Shown: positions 16,609 to 25,237, counted from the first letter of the stretch. The stretch: 64,000 bases of DNA from JBBSGD01 sp038254435 (GCA_038254435.1 JBBSGD010000001.1:1-64000), one strand, 5' to 3'. Numbers and translations: made by a program. Notes: generated by a model from the letters alone, not told the origin.

Positions 16609-16637
16609 AGGCTACACCGCCCGGGCGCCGCGCTCAA
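16609..16637 (-). promoter_or_regulatory. Promoter of the pyr operon
   Basis: TTGAGC (16637-16632) and TAGCCT (16614-16609) are spaced by 17 bp on the minus strand, with TG two bases before the -10 box. The predicted start near 16602 gives about 15 nt before the PyrR-binding hairpin and about 130 nt before pyrR. Confidence 0.55.
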
Positions 16638-16673
16638 CGACTTCCACTCGGAGGACGAGGCTTTATCCGCGAC

Positions 16674-16708
16674 GCGAGAAGGGCGACCCGTGCGGCCGCC
16701 CTTCTCGC
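16674..16708 (-). terminator. Twelve-base-pair hairpin behind the propeller gene
   Basis: GCGAGAAGGGCG at 16674-16685 is perfectly complementary to 16697-16708 with an 11-nt loop. It stands 33 bp after the stop of the large propeller gene and upstream of the pyr promoter, where a terminator is needed. There is no T-run, as is common for actinobacterial hairpin terminators. Confidence 0.55.
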
Positions 16709-16740
16709 TCCCTTCGTGACTCGCGCCTACTCGTTCGGCG

Positions 16741-19293
16741 CTACCTTCGCGGCGCTGCGATCTTGAACAGGCCTCGTCCGTGCGTTGCCGCGACGAGCGA
16801 GCCATCCGGCGCCGGGGTCAGGTCCCAGGTCACGACCTTGGGCAGGCCGCGGCCGAAACGGGACCAATGGGCCGGCGCCGCCATGTTCGACACGAAAGTG
16901 CCGACGTCGCTTGCGAGCACCAGCTTGTGTCCCGACACGACCAGGTCGTCGCCCGGTGCATCCGGAAGGTTGCCGCTCACGTCACGCCACGTCCTGCCGC
17001 CGTTGCGCGACTCGAACACATGGCCGGTCCCGGCCGCCGGTATCCACCGACGCGAGAACCCCCCGTACACCGCGAAGACGTGCGCACGGTTATTCGGGTC
17101 GACCGTGATGGCATTGATGTAGCGGTTTGGCAGCTTGGGCGCGTTTATCCTGTGCCATTTGCCTCCGTAGTTCGTATCGATGCCCGAACCAAAGGGGAAG
17201 CCCTGCGCGGGGTTACAGCTCGGTCCCGTCGCGCACCATGCCGCGTAGGTAGTGGAGCCGTTCACGGCGAGAGCGGTGATCGAATGCCCTGCGCCCGTGT
17301 CGTGCACCGGCTTCCAGTCGCAAGCTGTGCTGGAGCACGTCGTCCCCCACCCCTTGTAGGTCTGCCACACGTACTGGCCCCCGGCGACCCAGTGGTTGAT
17401 GTTGTGCGAATCCGCTCGGAAAGGAGCGATGAAGCGTGGTGCCGGATCGCACGGGTCGGGAGTGTAGGTGAAGGCCGAACAAGACGGCGATATCTCGCGG
17501 AAGCTCTTCCCGCCGTCGGTAGTCGATGCCATGTCGAGGTACACATACTCGACCACGGCACGATTCCCGTTGTTGGGGTCAACGATCATGTCGCCCCCGT
17601 CGCCGCCGAACGGCGAGAACATCGTCTTGTACGGCGGCCGCAGCAGTGACACCCCGTTGTCTTGCGTGCCGCCCCAGTAGGCCGGTCCGCCGGCCACCTT
17701 GCCGACACCTCCATAGTAGTACTGGAGCGTGTGAAGCGTCCGGTTGGTGTCGGTCCAGCCACCGTACCGGTGATCGCTTGTCGAGCGCCGGTATACCCCG
17801 CCGTCGTTTCCGATGTAGGCGCGCCCGCCTGCAAAGGCAATGGCGTGCTGGTCCGGGTGAGTGGTCGCCGGGCAGTCATAGACGCCGCCGTGATAGCACG
17901 GCCGGCCAAAGCTCCAGTAAGGACCAATCGCCTTCCACGTGTTGCCCGAGTCGTTCGACTCGAAGACCTCTTCGAGCCCGAGGTAGACATGCTTCGGGTT
18001 ACGCGGGTCCACGCGAATGTATTGGTCGTACCAGGTTTGAATGCCCGGATAGGCCCCGAAGAAATCGAGCGTGATCGAGGAACCGGATTCCGACAGCTCC
18101 TGTGGCGTAGCCAAAAGGGTCCAGGGACCCGCCGGCTTCCCGCTGCGCGACACATAGACGCCCTGAAGGTTTGAGAAGCCTTCAGATGCGACCGGGGCGA
18201 CGAGGCGCTTGGGGGACTCGACGACCGCGTAGATCGACGAGCTTCCGGGGGACTTCGCAAAGGTCGTCCGCCCGATGTCCGATGCGTCGATATCACCGCG
18301 CGGCACGATGCGGCTGAAGGTACCGGCTGCGCCGCGGTTGTGCGACACGTAGAAGCCGTTGTAGCTCGTGTCCGAGGGCAGCGTCCCTCCGCGCCAGCCG
18401 AGCGCCGCCAGAACCACCTTGCCGTGGCTACCGGGCCGCGTCGTCACATCGGTGATGTGCGAGGTGCGATATGGAGAGTGCGTCGGGTTGGGGTCGGGTC
18501 GCAGGACGCGCGTCCATGATCCCGAGTTCGTCCCCAGATGGTGGCGCCATAAGCCGCGACTCGTTGCCGCAAACACAAAATCAGGCGTGTGGATGTAGAC
18601 CCGATAGATGGTCGAGCTCAGCAACTCGGTGCCGCCCACACGCTGCCACTTGCTCGCACCGCGCGCGAGGCGATAGACGCCCTCGCCCTTGAATGAGTCG
18701 GAGGAAGTGTTGGCCTCTCCGAGCCCCACGTAGATCGATCCGTCGCGCGCCGCAGCGAGCGCCCCCACGGACTGGCTCGGGAGCCCGCGCGACATCGGCG
18801 CCCAGTGATCGCCTCGGTCGTAGGATCTCCACACGCCGCCGTCGGCGGCGCCGGCCCAAATCACCCCACGCCACGCCGCAAGAGCGGTCATGCGGCCCGA
18901 GCTCAGCCGCCAGCCGGCGCCCGAGTTCGAGAAGACCGGATCGCGGTATCTCGTGGAGTCGTTCTGATACCCCTGGGTGGTCAGCTGACGCCACGCTCCA
19001 CCCTCACGAGGCAGGTTCCTTGCATCTGCCCGTGCTGCGGCGAATGCCGCTGCGCTCACCGAGGTACCGGGCGCGGTGCGAGCTATCGACTCCTGCTGCG
19101 CCCGCTCCATTATGTGCTCGCCCTCTTGTCCCCCACCCTTCTCGGTAGCCGAAACGACTTCCCGAGATGCTGACTTCTTGCTCGCCGGGGATTTGTTCCC
19201 GGCCACACTTGCCGGCACTCCCAAAGCCGCAACCAGAGTGACGAGAAGCGCAACTATCCACCACGAACGCCATCGAAAGCGCGCCGTCCGCAA
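16741..19293 (-). CDS. Secreted sialidase/BNR-like beta-propeller protein
   Basis: The 850-residue product starts at a TTG (19293) with AAGGAGG five bases upstream. Residues 1-32 form a signal peptide (basic start, then WWIVALLVTLVAALGVPASVAG). The mature part repeats short blade motifs of the BNR/sortilin type: DGGVWRSYDRGDHWAPMSRG, FESNDSGNTWKAIG, ASTTDGGKSFREIS and FESRNGGRTWRDVSG, ending HGRGLFKIAA. These fit a multi-bladed propeller exposed outside the cell. I see no catalytic set that would prove sialidase activity and no cell-wall anchor, so the function is open. It lies between an amino acid ABC transporter and the pyr operon, with no obvious link to either. Confidence 0.78.
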   Translation of the reverse strand: MRTARFRWRSWWIVALLVTLVAALGVPASVAGNKSPASKKSASREVVSATEKGGGQEGEHIMERAQQESIARTAPGTSVSAAAFAAARADARNLPREGGAWRQLTTQGYQNDSTRYRDPVFSNSGAGWRLSSGRMTALAAWRGVIWAGAADGGVWRSYDRGDHWAPMSRGLPSQSVGALAAARDGSIYVGLGEANTSSDSFKGEGVYRLARGASKWQRVGGTELLSSTIYRVYIHTPDFVFAATSRGLWRHHLGTNSGSWTRVLRPDPNPTHSPYRTSHITDVTTRPGSHGKVVLAALGWRGGTLPSDTSYNGFYVSHNRGAAGTFSRIVPRGDIDASDIGRTTFAKSPGSSSIYAVVESPKRLVAPVASEGFSNLQGVYVSRSGKPAGPWTLLATPQELSESGSSITLDFFGAYPGIQTWYDQYIRVDPRNPKHVYLGLEEVFESNDSGNTWKAIGPYWSFGRPCYHGGVYDCPATTHPDQHAIAFAGGRAYIGNDGGVYRRSTSDHRYGGWTDTNRTLHTLQYYYGGVGKVAGGPAYWGGTQDNGVSLLRPPYKTMFSPFGGDGGDMIVDPNNGNRAVVEYVYLDMASTTDGGKSFREISPSCSAFTYTPDPCDPAPRFIAPFRADSHNINHWVAGGQYVWQTYKGWGTTCSSTACDWKPVHDTGAGHSITALAVNGSTTYAAWCATGPSCNPAQGFPFGSGIDTNYGGKWHRINAPKLPNRYINAITVDPNNRAHVFAVYGGFSRRWIPAAGTGHVFESRNGGRTWRDVSGNLPDAPGDDLVVSGHKLVLASDVGTFVSNMAAPAHWSRFGRGLPKVVTWDLTPAPDGSLVAATHGRGLFKIAAPRR

Positions 19294-19425
19294 ACCCCAC
19301 CTCCTTGTACGGTCCCCCAGGCGCTCAGCACCAGCGCATCGCCTCTGCCGCCCCGGAGGACTACCGAACTGTCCCTGGGAGACTAGCGCGTCGAGGCCGG
19401 TCGCGCCCAACTCTTGGCAGTTTGG

Positions 19426-20184
19426 CTACAGGACCGCTTCGAGGAACCGGCGTGTGCGGGCGTCTCGAGCGCCCGCTGTCATGATGTCCCGGGGATGGCC
19501 CTGCTCGACGAGCTCGCCCTCGTGCATGAAGATCATGCGGTCGGCCACCTCCCTTGCAAATCCCATCTCGTGGGTGACGACGACCATGGTCATGCCTTCT
19601 TGCGCGAGGTTCTTCATTACCGCCAGCACCCCCCCGATGAGCTCTGGATCAAGTGACGACGTCGGTTCGTCAAAGAGCATGATCTGGGGCCGCATGGCAA
19701 GGGCGCGCGCAATCGCTACGCGCTGCTTCTGACCGCCCGAGAGGCGAATCGGGTACTCGTCCTTTTTCTCGGACAGCCCGACCCGCTCGAGAAGCTGAAC
19801 GGCGCGCTGGATAGCCTCGGCACGCGCTTCGCCCTTGACGGTGACGCAGCCCTCGATGACGTTCTCGATGACGTTCAGGTGGGGGAAGAGGTTGAAGTCC
19901 TGGAACACCATCCCCGTCCTGGTCCTGATGTTGCGGATCGCCTCGCGGCGGCCCCTGCTCGAGCCTCCTGCGGCGAGCCTGATCCCGTCGACCTCGATGA
20001 TTCCGCCGGTCGGCTCTTCGAGCCAGTTGATGCAGCGCAGCAGCGTGCTCTTGCCCGACCCCGAGCGCCCGAAGACCACCACCACCTCCCCCACCTCGAC
20101 TTCAAGTTCCACGTTCTTCAGCACGTGGAGCTTGCCGAAGTGCTTGTCGAGCGACTCGATCCTGATGATCGGGTCAGTGGGCAT
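19426..20184 (-). CDS. Polar amino acid ABC transporter ATPase
   Basis: The 252-residue ATP-binding subunit powers import of a polar amino acid. It shows Walker A GRSGSGKST (~38-46), Q-loop MVFQDFNLFPHLNVIENV, signature LSGGQKQRVAIARALA, Walker B IMLFDEPTSSLDPE and the switch His in VVVTHEMGFAREVADR. The GlnQ/HisP-type motif set places it in the PAAT family. It overlaps the permease gene by 11 bp and follows the binding protein gene, forming a three-gene operon. Confidence 0.95.
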   Translation of the reverse strand: MPTDPIIRIESLDKHFGKLHVLKNVELEVEVGEVVVVFGRSGSGKSTLLRCINWLEEPTGGIIEVDGIRLAAGGSSRGRREAIRNIRTRTGMVFQDFNLFPHLNVIENVIEGCVTVKGEARAEAIQRAVQLLERVGLSEKKDEYPIRLSGGQKQRVAIARALAMRPQIMLFDEPTSSLDPELIGGVLAVMKNLAQEGMTMVVVTHEMGFAREVADRMIFMHEGELVEQGHPRDIMTAGARDARTRRFLEAVL

Positions 20185-21034
20185 GGCCGCCTTCTCGCAC
20201 GAAGCCCCGCGCCATACGCCGCTCGAGCCTCACCTGGAAAAAGGAAAATATCGACGTCATGATCCAGTAGATCACCGCCGCTACCGCGAAGGTCTCGAAC
20301 CCATGGGCGGTCTGCCTGCCGATTGTCGAGGCACGAAAGAACAGCTCCTGTGTGCCGGCGAGACCGACCAGGGCCGAGTCCTTGAGCATGGCGATGAACT
20401 CGTTGCCGCACGGCGGGATGATCACCCGAATCGCCTGCGGCAGCACGATACGCCGCATGGTCTGCCGGCCGCTCATGCCGAGCGCGTGGGCGGCCTCCAG
20501 CTGGCCGTGTCCCACCGACTGGATGCCGGCCCGGAAGATCTCGGTCATGTACGCTCCGTAGTTGATTCCGAGCGCGAGTATTCCGGCGGTCACGATGTTG
20601 AGAATCAGGACCTTTTGGAGCCATGGCGGGCTCCCGGGCGCGAGGGCAAGCTGGGGCAGCCCGAAGTAGATGAAGAAGATCTGGACGATTAGCGGGGTAC
20701 CGCGCACGAAGGAGACGTAGAAGTTGGCAGGAGCGTTGAACAGCGCGTTGGTGGACAGGCGACCGAGCGCTCCGAAGAGGGCCAGGGGAATCGCAAGGGC
20801 TATCGCCGCGACGGAGATCAGCAGCGTCAGCGGCACTCCCTTGATGATGTAGGGGAGCCACTCGCGGATGAAGTGCACGTCTAATCCGAACCTGGTCGCT
20901 ATCCACACCGCCGCCGCTGCGATGGCGACGTAAACACCCAACAGCTTGAGCCGGCTCGAGGAACGGGCACGCGCCCTCCACCCGCCGGGCACCCTCGCGG
21001 CGGTGGCGTCGTGGGCCGAGCTCTCGACCTGCAT
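20174..21034 (-). CDS. Polar amino acid ABC transporter permease
   Basis: The 286-residue inner-membrane subunit has a cytoplasmic N-terminal stretch followed by about five hydrophobic segments, including LGVYVAIAAAAVWIA, IIKGVPLTLLISVAAIALAI and TFAVAAVIYWIMTSIFSFF. The typical PAAT permease stretches FVRGTPLIVQIFFIYFGLP and the EAA loop EAAHALGMSGRQTMRRIVLP are present. Only one permease is encoded, so it probably acts as a homodimer. It lies 19 bp after the substrate-binding protein gene. Confidence 0.94.
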   Translation of the reverse strand: MQVESSAHDATAARVPGGWRARARSSSRLKLLGVYVAIAAAAVWIATRFGLDVHFIREWLPYIIKGVPLTLLISVAAIALAIPLALFGALGRLSTNALFNAPANFYVSFVRGTPLIVQIFFIYFGLPQLALAPGSPPWLQKVLILNIVTAGILALGINYGAYMTEIFRAGIQSVGHGQLEAAHALGMSGRQTMRRIVLPQAIRVIIPPCGNEFIAMLKDSALVGLAGTQELFFRASTIGRQTAHGFETFAVAAVIYWIMTSIFSFFQVRLERRMARGFVREGGHAH

Positions 21035-21053
21035 CGCGACTCCGGTCAGCCGG

Positions 21054-21935
21054 TCACTGTTTGACGGTGAGATCGGTGCCGTCGTACCACTTCTTGGACA
21101 GCTTCGTAAGCGTGCCGTCCTTGTGCATGTCTTGGATGATCTGGCTCACTTTGTCGTAGAAAGACGTGGGGTCCGCTGCCGAGCTCTTGTCGACAGCTAC
21201 GCCGAGGGGCTCGTAGAAAAGCGGTTGGCCGACGATCTTGATGTTCTCGCCGTTCTTGATCGCTTGCTGCAAGGTGGGAAGTGCCGACATCGCCGCATCA
21301 AGGCGGACTCCATCGCCGAGCGACAGGTCCTGAATCGCCGTCGTGTCGGTGTTGTACGTCTGGATCTGCGGGTGGTCTATGACGTAGTCGACCTTCTCGC
21401 CGGGCAGCGCCAGGTCGTGCTTGAGGTAGGACTCATAGCTGCACGCCGAGCACACACCGATCTTCTTGCCGTCGAGGTCGGTGGCGAGGTTCTGGATGTC
21501 GGTGTTGTCGCTGTTCACCGCGGCGGCGGCGGGAGTGTAGTAGTAGGGCGGTGTGAACAGCAGCGCCTTCTTTCTCTCGGGGGTGATTGTCACCGAGCCC
21601 ACGCTGATGTCCCAGCGGCCGTTCCACGATCCGGCGGTGATGGCATCAAAAGAGGGAGTCACGTACTTGACCTCGACCCCCAGACGCGTGGCTATCTCCT
21701 TGATGACGTCGATGTCGAAGCCCTCGTAGCCTCCGCTCTTGCTCTGGAAGGACTGCGGCGGGTAGGCGGGGTCGGTTGAGGCCACCAGGGTGCCGCGGTC
21801 TTTGATTTGCGACAAGAGGTCCCCGTTGCCGCCGCCCGATGATCCTGCGGGACCGGTCGTCTCGCCTCCGCAGGCCGCCGCCACCAGCGCCACGGCTACC
21901 ACCACTGCGGCGCCGCCAAGCCTTACCGGCCTCAT
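21054..21935 (-). CDS. Amino acid ABC transporter substrate-binding lipoprotein
   Basis: The 293-residue protein begins at the ATG at 21935, preceded by GGGGAGGAACGTT. The signal peptide ends in a lipobox, VAVALVAAACGG, so it is tethered to the outer face of the membrane. A Gly/Ser-rich linker leads to a family 3 solute-binding fold: RGTLVASTDPAYPPQSFQ, GYEGFDIDVIKEIATRLGV, FDAITAGSWNGRWDISVGSV and the hinge GKKIGVCSACSYESYLK. The ligand is probably a polar amino acid; the exact one is not visible from sequence. Confidence 0.93.
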   Translation of the reverse strand: MRPVRLGGAAVVVAVALVAAACGGETTGPAGSSGGGNGDLLSQIKDRGTLVASTDPAYPPQSFQSKSGGYEGFDIDVIKEIATRLGVEVKYVTPSFDAITAGSWNGRWDISVGSVTITPERKKALLFTPPYYYTPAAAAVNSDNTDIQNLATDLDGKKIGVCSACSYESYLKHDLALPGEKVDYVIDHPQIQTYNTDTTAIQDLSLGDGVRLDAAMSALPTLQQAIKNGENIKIVGQPLFYEPLGVAVDKSSAADPTSFYDKVSQIIQDMHKDGTLTKLSKKWYDGTDLTVKQ

Positions 21936-21999
21936 AACGTTCCTCCCCGTGGTTTTCGTTTCGAGCCGCCCGCGTACGCCGGCGGCCCCTGAGCGAACT

Positions 22000-23631
22000 C
22001 TATCTGGAAGCGGGCTTGCTACGGGAGTAGGAACGGCGCTTCCGGCGGGCATCGGCCAGCACCACCTTGGAGGCGTTGTAGCCCGGGATCCCCATCACCC
22101 CGCCGCCGGGATGCGCTCCCGACCCGCACAGGTACAGGCCGGTCACCGGCGTGCGGTAGCCCGCAGCGCTCTGCGCGGGCCTGAAAGAGAACAGCTGATC
22201 GAGCGACATCTCCCCGTGGAAGATGTTGCCGCCGATGAGACCGAACTGCTGCTCGAGGTCGAATGGGGTGAGCACTTGACGGTGCTCGATCAGGTCCGTG
22301 AAACCAGGGGCAAAGCGCTCGATTGTCGCTACTACCCCGTCGCCCACCGCGTCCCTTGCCGCGTCGTCCCAGGCTCCCGTCGCGAGCTCATAGGGCACGT
22401 ATTGCACGAAGCACGTCATCACGTGCTTGCCCTCGGGCGCAAGTGTGTCGTCCTTGGTCGTCGGGATCACTGCGTCGACCATCGGGTGCTCTGAGAAGCG
22501 CCCGTACTTGACCTCGTCCCAAGCCTTTTCGAGATACTCGAGCGTGGGGCTGATCATGATCTCGGAGTGTTGGGGGCCGGTGGTGGTCCCGGGCATAGCC
22601 GTGAGGTTGGGAAGGCCCGACAGCGCGAGGTTGACCTTGGCCGACGGGCTCCTCGTGCGGTATCCCTTCAGCTCCTCGACCATCTCGGATGGCAGCTGCG
22701 CCTCGCCAACGAGGTCCAGGAAGGTGGTCTGAGGATGAGCGCCGGACAGCACAACATCAGCCTTGATCTCGTTTCCGTCGGCCAGCGTCACCCCCCTTGC
22801 GCATCCGCCGGACACGTTTATCGAGGCCACCCTCGCACCGGTTCTTATGGCGGCCCCCGCGGCCTCCGCCGCTCCGGCTATGGCAGCCGACAAGGCTCCC
22901 ATCCCGCCGCGCACGAAGCCCCAGCCGCCGGAGACGCCGTTGACCTCACCCATGCGGTGGTGTAGGAGCACGTAAGCCGAGCCCGGGCTCATGGGCCCGC
23001 CCCACATCCCGATCACCCCGCCGGGCGCGAGCGCGCCCTTGACCCGCTCGTCGTGAAAGAAACGTTCGAGGAAGTCGGCACACGACATCGTCATCAGGTC
23101 AACGAGCCTGCCGAGGTCCTGGCGATGGCCGAACATGTAGCGTCCGAGGAACAGCGCCTCCTTGAGGTCTGCGAACGACTTGATCTTGAGGTTCGGCGGA
23201 GTCCTCATGAGAAGCGGACGGATGATGTCGGCAAGCTCGCCCAGAGAGCGGCTGTACTCCGGATAAGCGTCTCCGTCCTTCTTGTCTATCTTGCGTATGG
23301 CGGCTGCTGCCTCGTAGGGATCGTCCCACAGCAAGAATCCGGTGCCATCGTCAAAGGGGGCGAAATAGGCGGGGTCCAGCGGGTAGACGTGATACCCGAA
23401 CCGCGCTAGCTCCAGCTCCTTGACTATCGTCGTGGGAAGAAGGCTGACGACGTACGAGGCCGTCGATACCTTGTAGCCGGGCCACACCTCCTCGGTTGCC
23501 GCAGCCCCTCCGATCTGATCTCTGCGCTCGAGGACGAGCACTCGCAGTCCGGCCCGGCTCAAGCAGGCCGCGCTCGTCAGGCCGTTGTGTCCGCCCCCGA
23601 CGACCACTGCGTCGTAGTAAAGCTGAGTCAC
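22000..23631 (-). CDS. Phytoene desaturase/PYROXD2-like FAD oxidoreductase
   Basis: The 543-residue flavoprotein has the dinucleotide-binding VVVGGGHNGLTSAACLSRAG at the N-terminus, the LERRDQIGGAAATEE segment of the CrtI-like family, VRGGMGALSAAIAGAAEAAG in the middle, and the C-terminal FAD contact LYLCGSGAHPGGGVMGIPGY. This is the pattern of bacterial relatives of PYROXD2, whose substrates are largely unknown. There are no carotenoid genes nearby. It lies 64 bp upstream of the ABC binding protein gene, with a small hairpin (21965-21986) between, so shared transcription is possible but not shown. Confidence 0.85.
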   Translation of the reverse strand: MTQLYYDAVVVGGGHNGLTSAACLSRAGLRVLVLERRDQIGGAAATEEVWPGYKVSTASYVVSLLPTTIVKELELARFGYHVYPLDPAYFAPFDDGTGFLLWDDPYEAAAAIRKIDKKDGDAYPEYSRSLGELADIIRPLLMRTPPNLKIKSFADLKEALFLGRYMFGHRQDLGRLVDLMTMSCADFLERFFHDERVKGALAPGGVIGMWGGPMSPGSAYVLLHHRMGEVNGVSGGWGFVRGGMGALSAAIAGAAEAAGAAIRTGARVASINVSGGCARGVTLADGNEIKADVVLSGAHPQTTFLDLVGEAQLPSEMVEELKGYRTRSPSAKVNLALSGLPNLTAMPGTTTGPQHSEIMISPTLEYLEKAWDEVKYGRFSEHPMVDAVIPTTKDDTLAPEGKHVMTCFVQYVPYELATGAWDDAARDAVGDGVVATIERFAPGFTDLIEHRQVLTPFDLEQQFGLIGGNIFHGEMSLDQLFSFRPAQSAAGYRTPVTGLYLCGSGAHPGGGVMGIPGYNASKVVLADARRKRRSYSRSKPASR

Positions 23632-23756
23632 GCCGTAGACCCCCCGTTGTCGTTGATTGGCCCGCTCATCCTACGGTCATGCTGGTTACGTGGCCGGGAG
23701 GCGGGGCATCCGCGACCGGACTTGCGCCCGCGTGGCACGCGAGCTCCGCGACCGGC

Positions 23757-24230
23757 TCAGCCTTCTGCGTCTTCCTGGGCCACGCGGCCCAGCACCCCGT
23801 TCACGAAGCGACCCGAGTCCTCAGTCGACAGTGACTTCGCGAGATCCACTGCCTCATTGATGGCGACGGCAACCGGAACGTCCTCACACCACAGCAGCTC
23901 GAAGATCGCCACCCTGAGGATGTTGCGATCGATCACCGGCATCCTCTTTATCGCCCATCTGTCTGCGTAGCCGGCAATCGTCATGTCGATGTCGGCGGCG
24001 TTCGACTGCACGCCCTTGACCAGAACCAGCGCATAGCCGAGAGCCTCGGCAGCCGGCTCGCTTCCTCCCTGCGGCGCCCCTGCATCATCGCCCGTCTCGG
24101 CCAGCACCCAACCCTGCGAGCTGCGTGCGCCCCATGCCTCTAGCGGCAGCTCGTCGCGTATCTCAGCCTCGTAGAGAACATCGATTGCCAGCCTGCGCGC
24201 GGCTCGTCTCGACTTATGGGTGGGCGCCAC
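23757..24230 (-). CDS. nusB: Transcription antitermination factor NusB
   Basis: The 157-residue RNA-binding protein acts with NusE (S10) in ribosomal RNA antitermination. It starts KSRRAARRLAIDVLYEAEIR, has an insertion rich in Gly/Ala/Glu at ~40-60, and ends with the conserved IDRNILRVAIFELLWCEDVP, AINEAVDLAKSLSTEDSGRF and VNGVLGRVA. In Actinomycetota efp and nusB are usual neighbours of pyrR; here a 7-kb insertion separates nusB from pyrR. Confidence 0.94.
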   Translation of the reverse strand: MAPTHKSRRAARRLAIDVLYEAEIRDELPLEAWGARSSQGWVLAETGDDAGAPQGGSEPAAEALGYALVLVKGVQSNAADIDMTIAGYADRWAIKRMPVIDRNILRVAIFELLWCEDVPVAVAINEAVDLAKSLSTEDSGRFVNGVLGRVAQEDAEG

Positions 24231-24401
24231 AGCTCAGGGCCCCTCGGGGGCGAAGGCTAGAGAATCCGGGCAGCTTGCCGATCCCGTGGTCGTGATCACT
24301 CCCCGATCATCGCGCGACTTCGGGGCGTAGACCTGTCCTTCCAGAGCGGGGGCCGGCGTTGTGCGTGGCCCTGGACGCTCGCCGGCGTGCTGGTGCATGC
24401 G

Positions 24402-24491
24402 GTGCACGTGGTGCATGCCGTGCACGTGGTGCATGCCGTGCACGTGGTGCATGCCGTGCACGTGGTGCATGCCGTGCACGTGGTGCATGCC
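24402..24491. repeat. Five exact tandem copies of an 18-bp unit
   Basis: The unit GTGCACGTGGTGCATGCC repeats five times without a mismatch, preceded by a degenerate partial copy from about 24388. Each unit contains the palindromes GTGCAC, CACGTG and GCATGC. It lies in the 449-bp gap between nusB and efp, which otherwise holds no convincing gene. One minus-strand frame would encode (HHVHGM)n leading on to a stop at 24234, but it has no ribosome binding site. Confidence 0.95.
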
Positions 24492-24600
24492 GCGAGTGGT
24501 TGTCTGTCCATTCACCGGCGGGAGGCGCAAGTTTGCGGACAAAGGTGGGTAGCACGTCTGTGCCCGGGGTATGCGAGCCGTGTCGTGCAGACCACAGCTC

Positions 24601-24627
24601 GTGCACCAGGTGCACCAGGTGCACCAC
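24601..24627. repeat. Three tandem 9-bp units based on GTGCAC
   Basis: GTGCACCAG occurs twice, followed by GTGCACCAC. It lies 110 bp from the 18-bp array and shares its GTGCAC core, which suggests the two arrays are related. Between them I see nothing gene-like. Confidence 0.9.
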
Positions 24628-24679
24628 AAGGTTTTGCGGACGGGGTACGCGAGGTCAATTGCTGCCGGGCGACCTCCGG

Positions 24680-25237
24680 TCAGGCACGTGACAGGTAGTT
24701 GCCCGTCCTCGTGTCGACTTTGATCTTCTGGCCCTTCTCGATGAAGAGCGGGACATGCACCACCGCATCCGTCTCGAGTGTCGCCGGCTTGAGGGCGCCC
24801 CCCACCCGGTCGCCCTTGAAACCCGGCTCGGTGTCGGTCACGGCGAGCTCGAGGGTCACGGGCATCTCGGCCCCCACGGGAGTCCCCTCGTACACCGGGA
24901 CGATGCACACCGTGCCGTCCTTGAGGAACCTACGAGCCTCACCGAGAAGGCCGGGATCCACGTGCATCTGTTCGTACGTTTCGCTGTCCATGAACACGAG
25001 CCCCGCGTCGTCCACGTAGAGGTACTGCATGGCGCGCTTGTCGAGAACGGCAAGGTTGACCTTCTCGTCCGCCCGAAACGTCTTGTCGGTGACCGCGCCC
25101 GAACGGACGTTCTTGAGCTTGGTCTTGACGAAGGCCTGGCCCTTGCCGGGCTTTACGTGCTGGTACTCGATTATCGTAAAGAGCCCGCCGCCTATGTCGA
25201 GGGTCTGACCCGGCCGCATGTCGTTGGTTGAGATCAC
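24680..25237 (-). CDS. efp: Translation elongation factor P
   Basis: The 185-residue factor relieves ribosomes stalled at polyproline. It starts with a GTG that overlaps the pepP TGA (GTGA): VISTNDMRPGQTLDIGG. Domain I carries the loop EYQHVKPGKGQAFVKTKLKN, whose Lys in PGKG is at the position modified in many bacteria; domains II and III follow, ending HVPLFIEKGQKIKVDTRTG. No modification enzyme is encoded nearby. Confidence 0.96.
   Translation of the reverse strand: MISTNDMRPGQTLDIGGGLFTIIEYQHVKPGKGQAFVKTKLKNVRSGAVTDKTFRADEKVNLAVLDKRAMQYLYVDDAGLVFMDSETYEQMHVDPGLLGEARRFLKDGTVCIVPVYEGTPVGAEMPVTLELAVTDTEPGFKGDRVGGALKPATLETDAVVHVPLFIEKGQKIKVDTRTGNYLSRA

Noticed and set aside
24402..24491. CRISPR-like array
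   Set aside because: The 18-bp units are head-to-tail with no spacers, and no cas genes are present.
24234..24500. A His/Met-rich repeat protein (HHVHGM)n on the minus strand
   Set aside because: The frame is open but has no ribosome binding site, its upstream part is antisense-frame sequence of efp, and the composition follows from the DNA repeat alone. Kept as a repeat, not as a gene.
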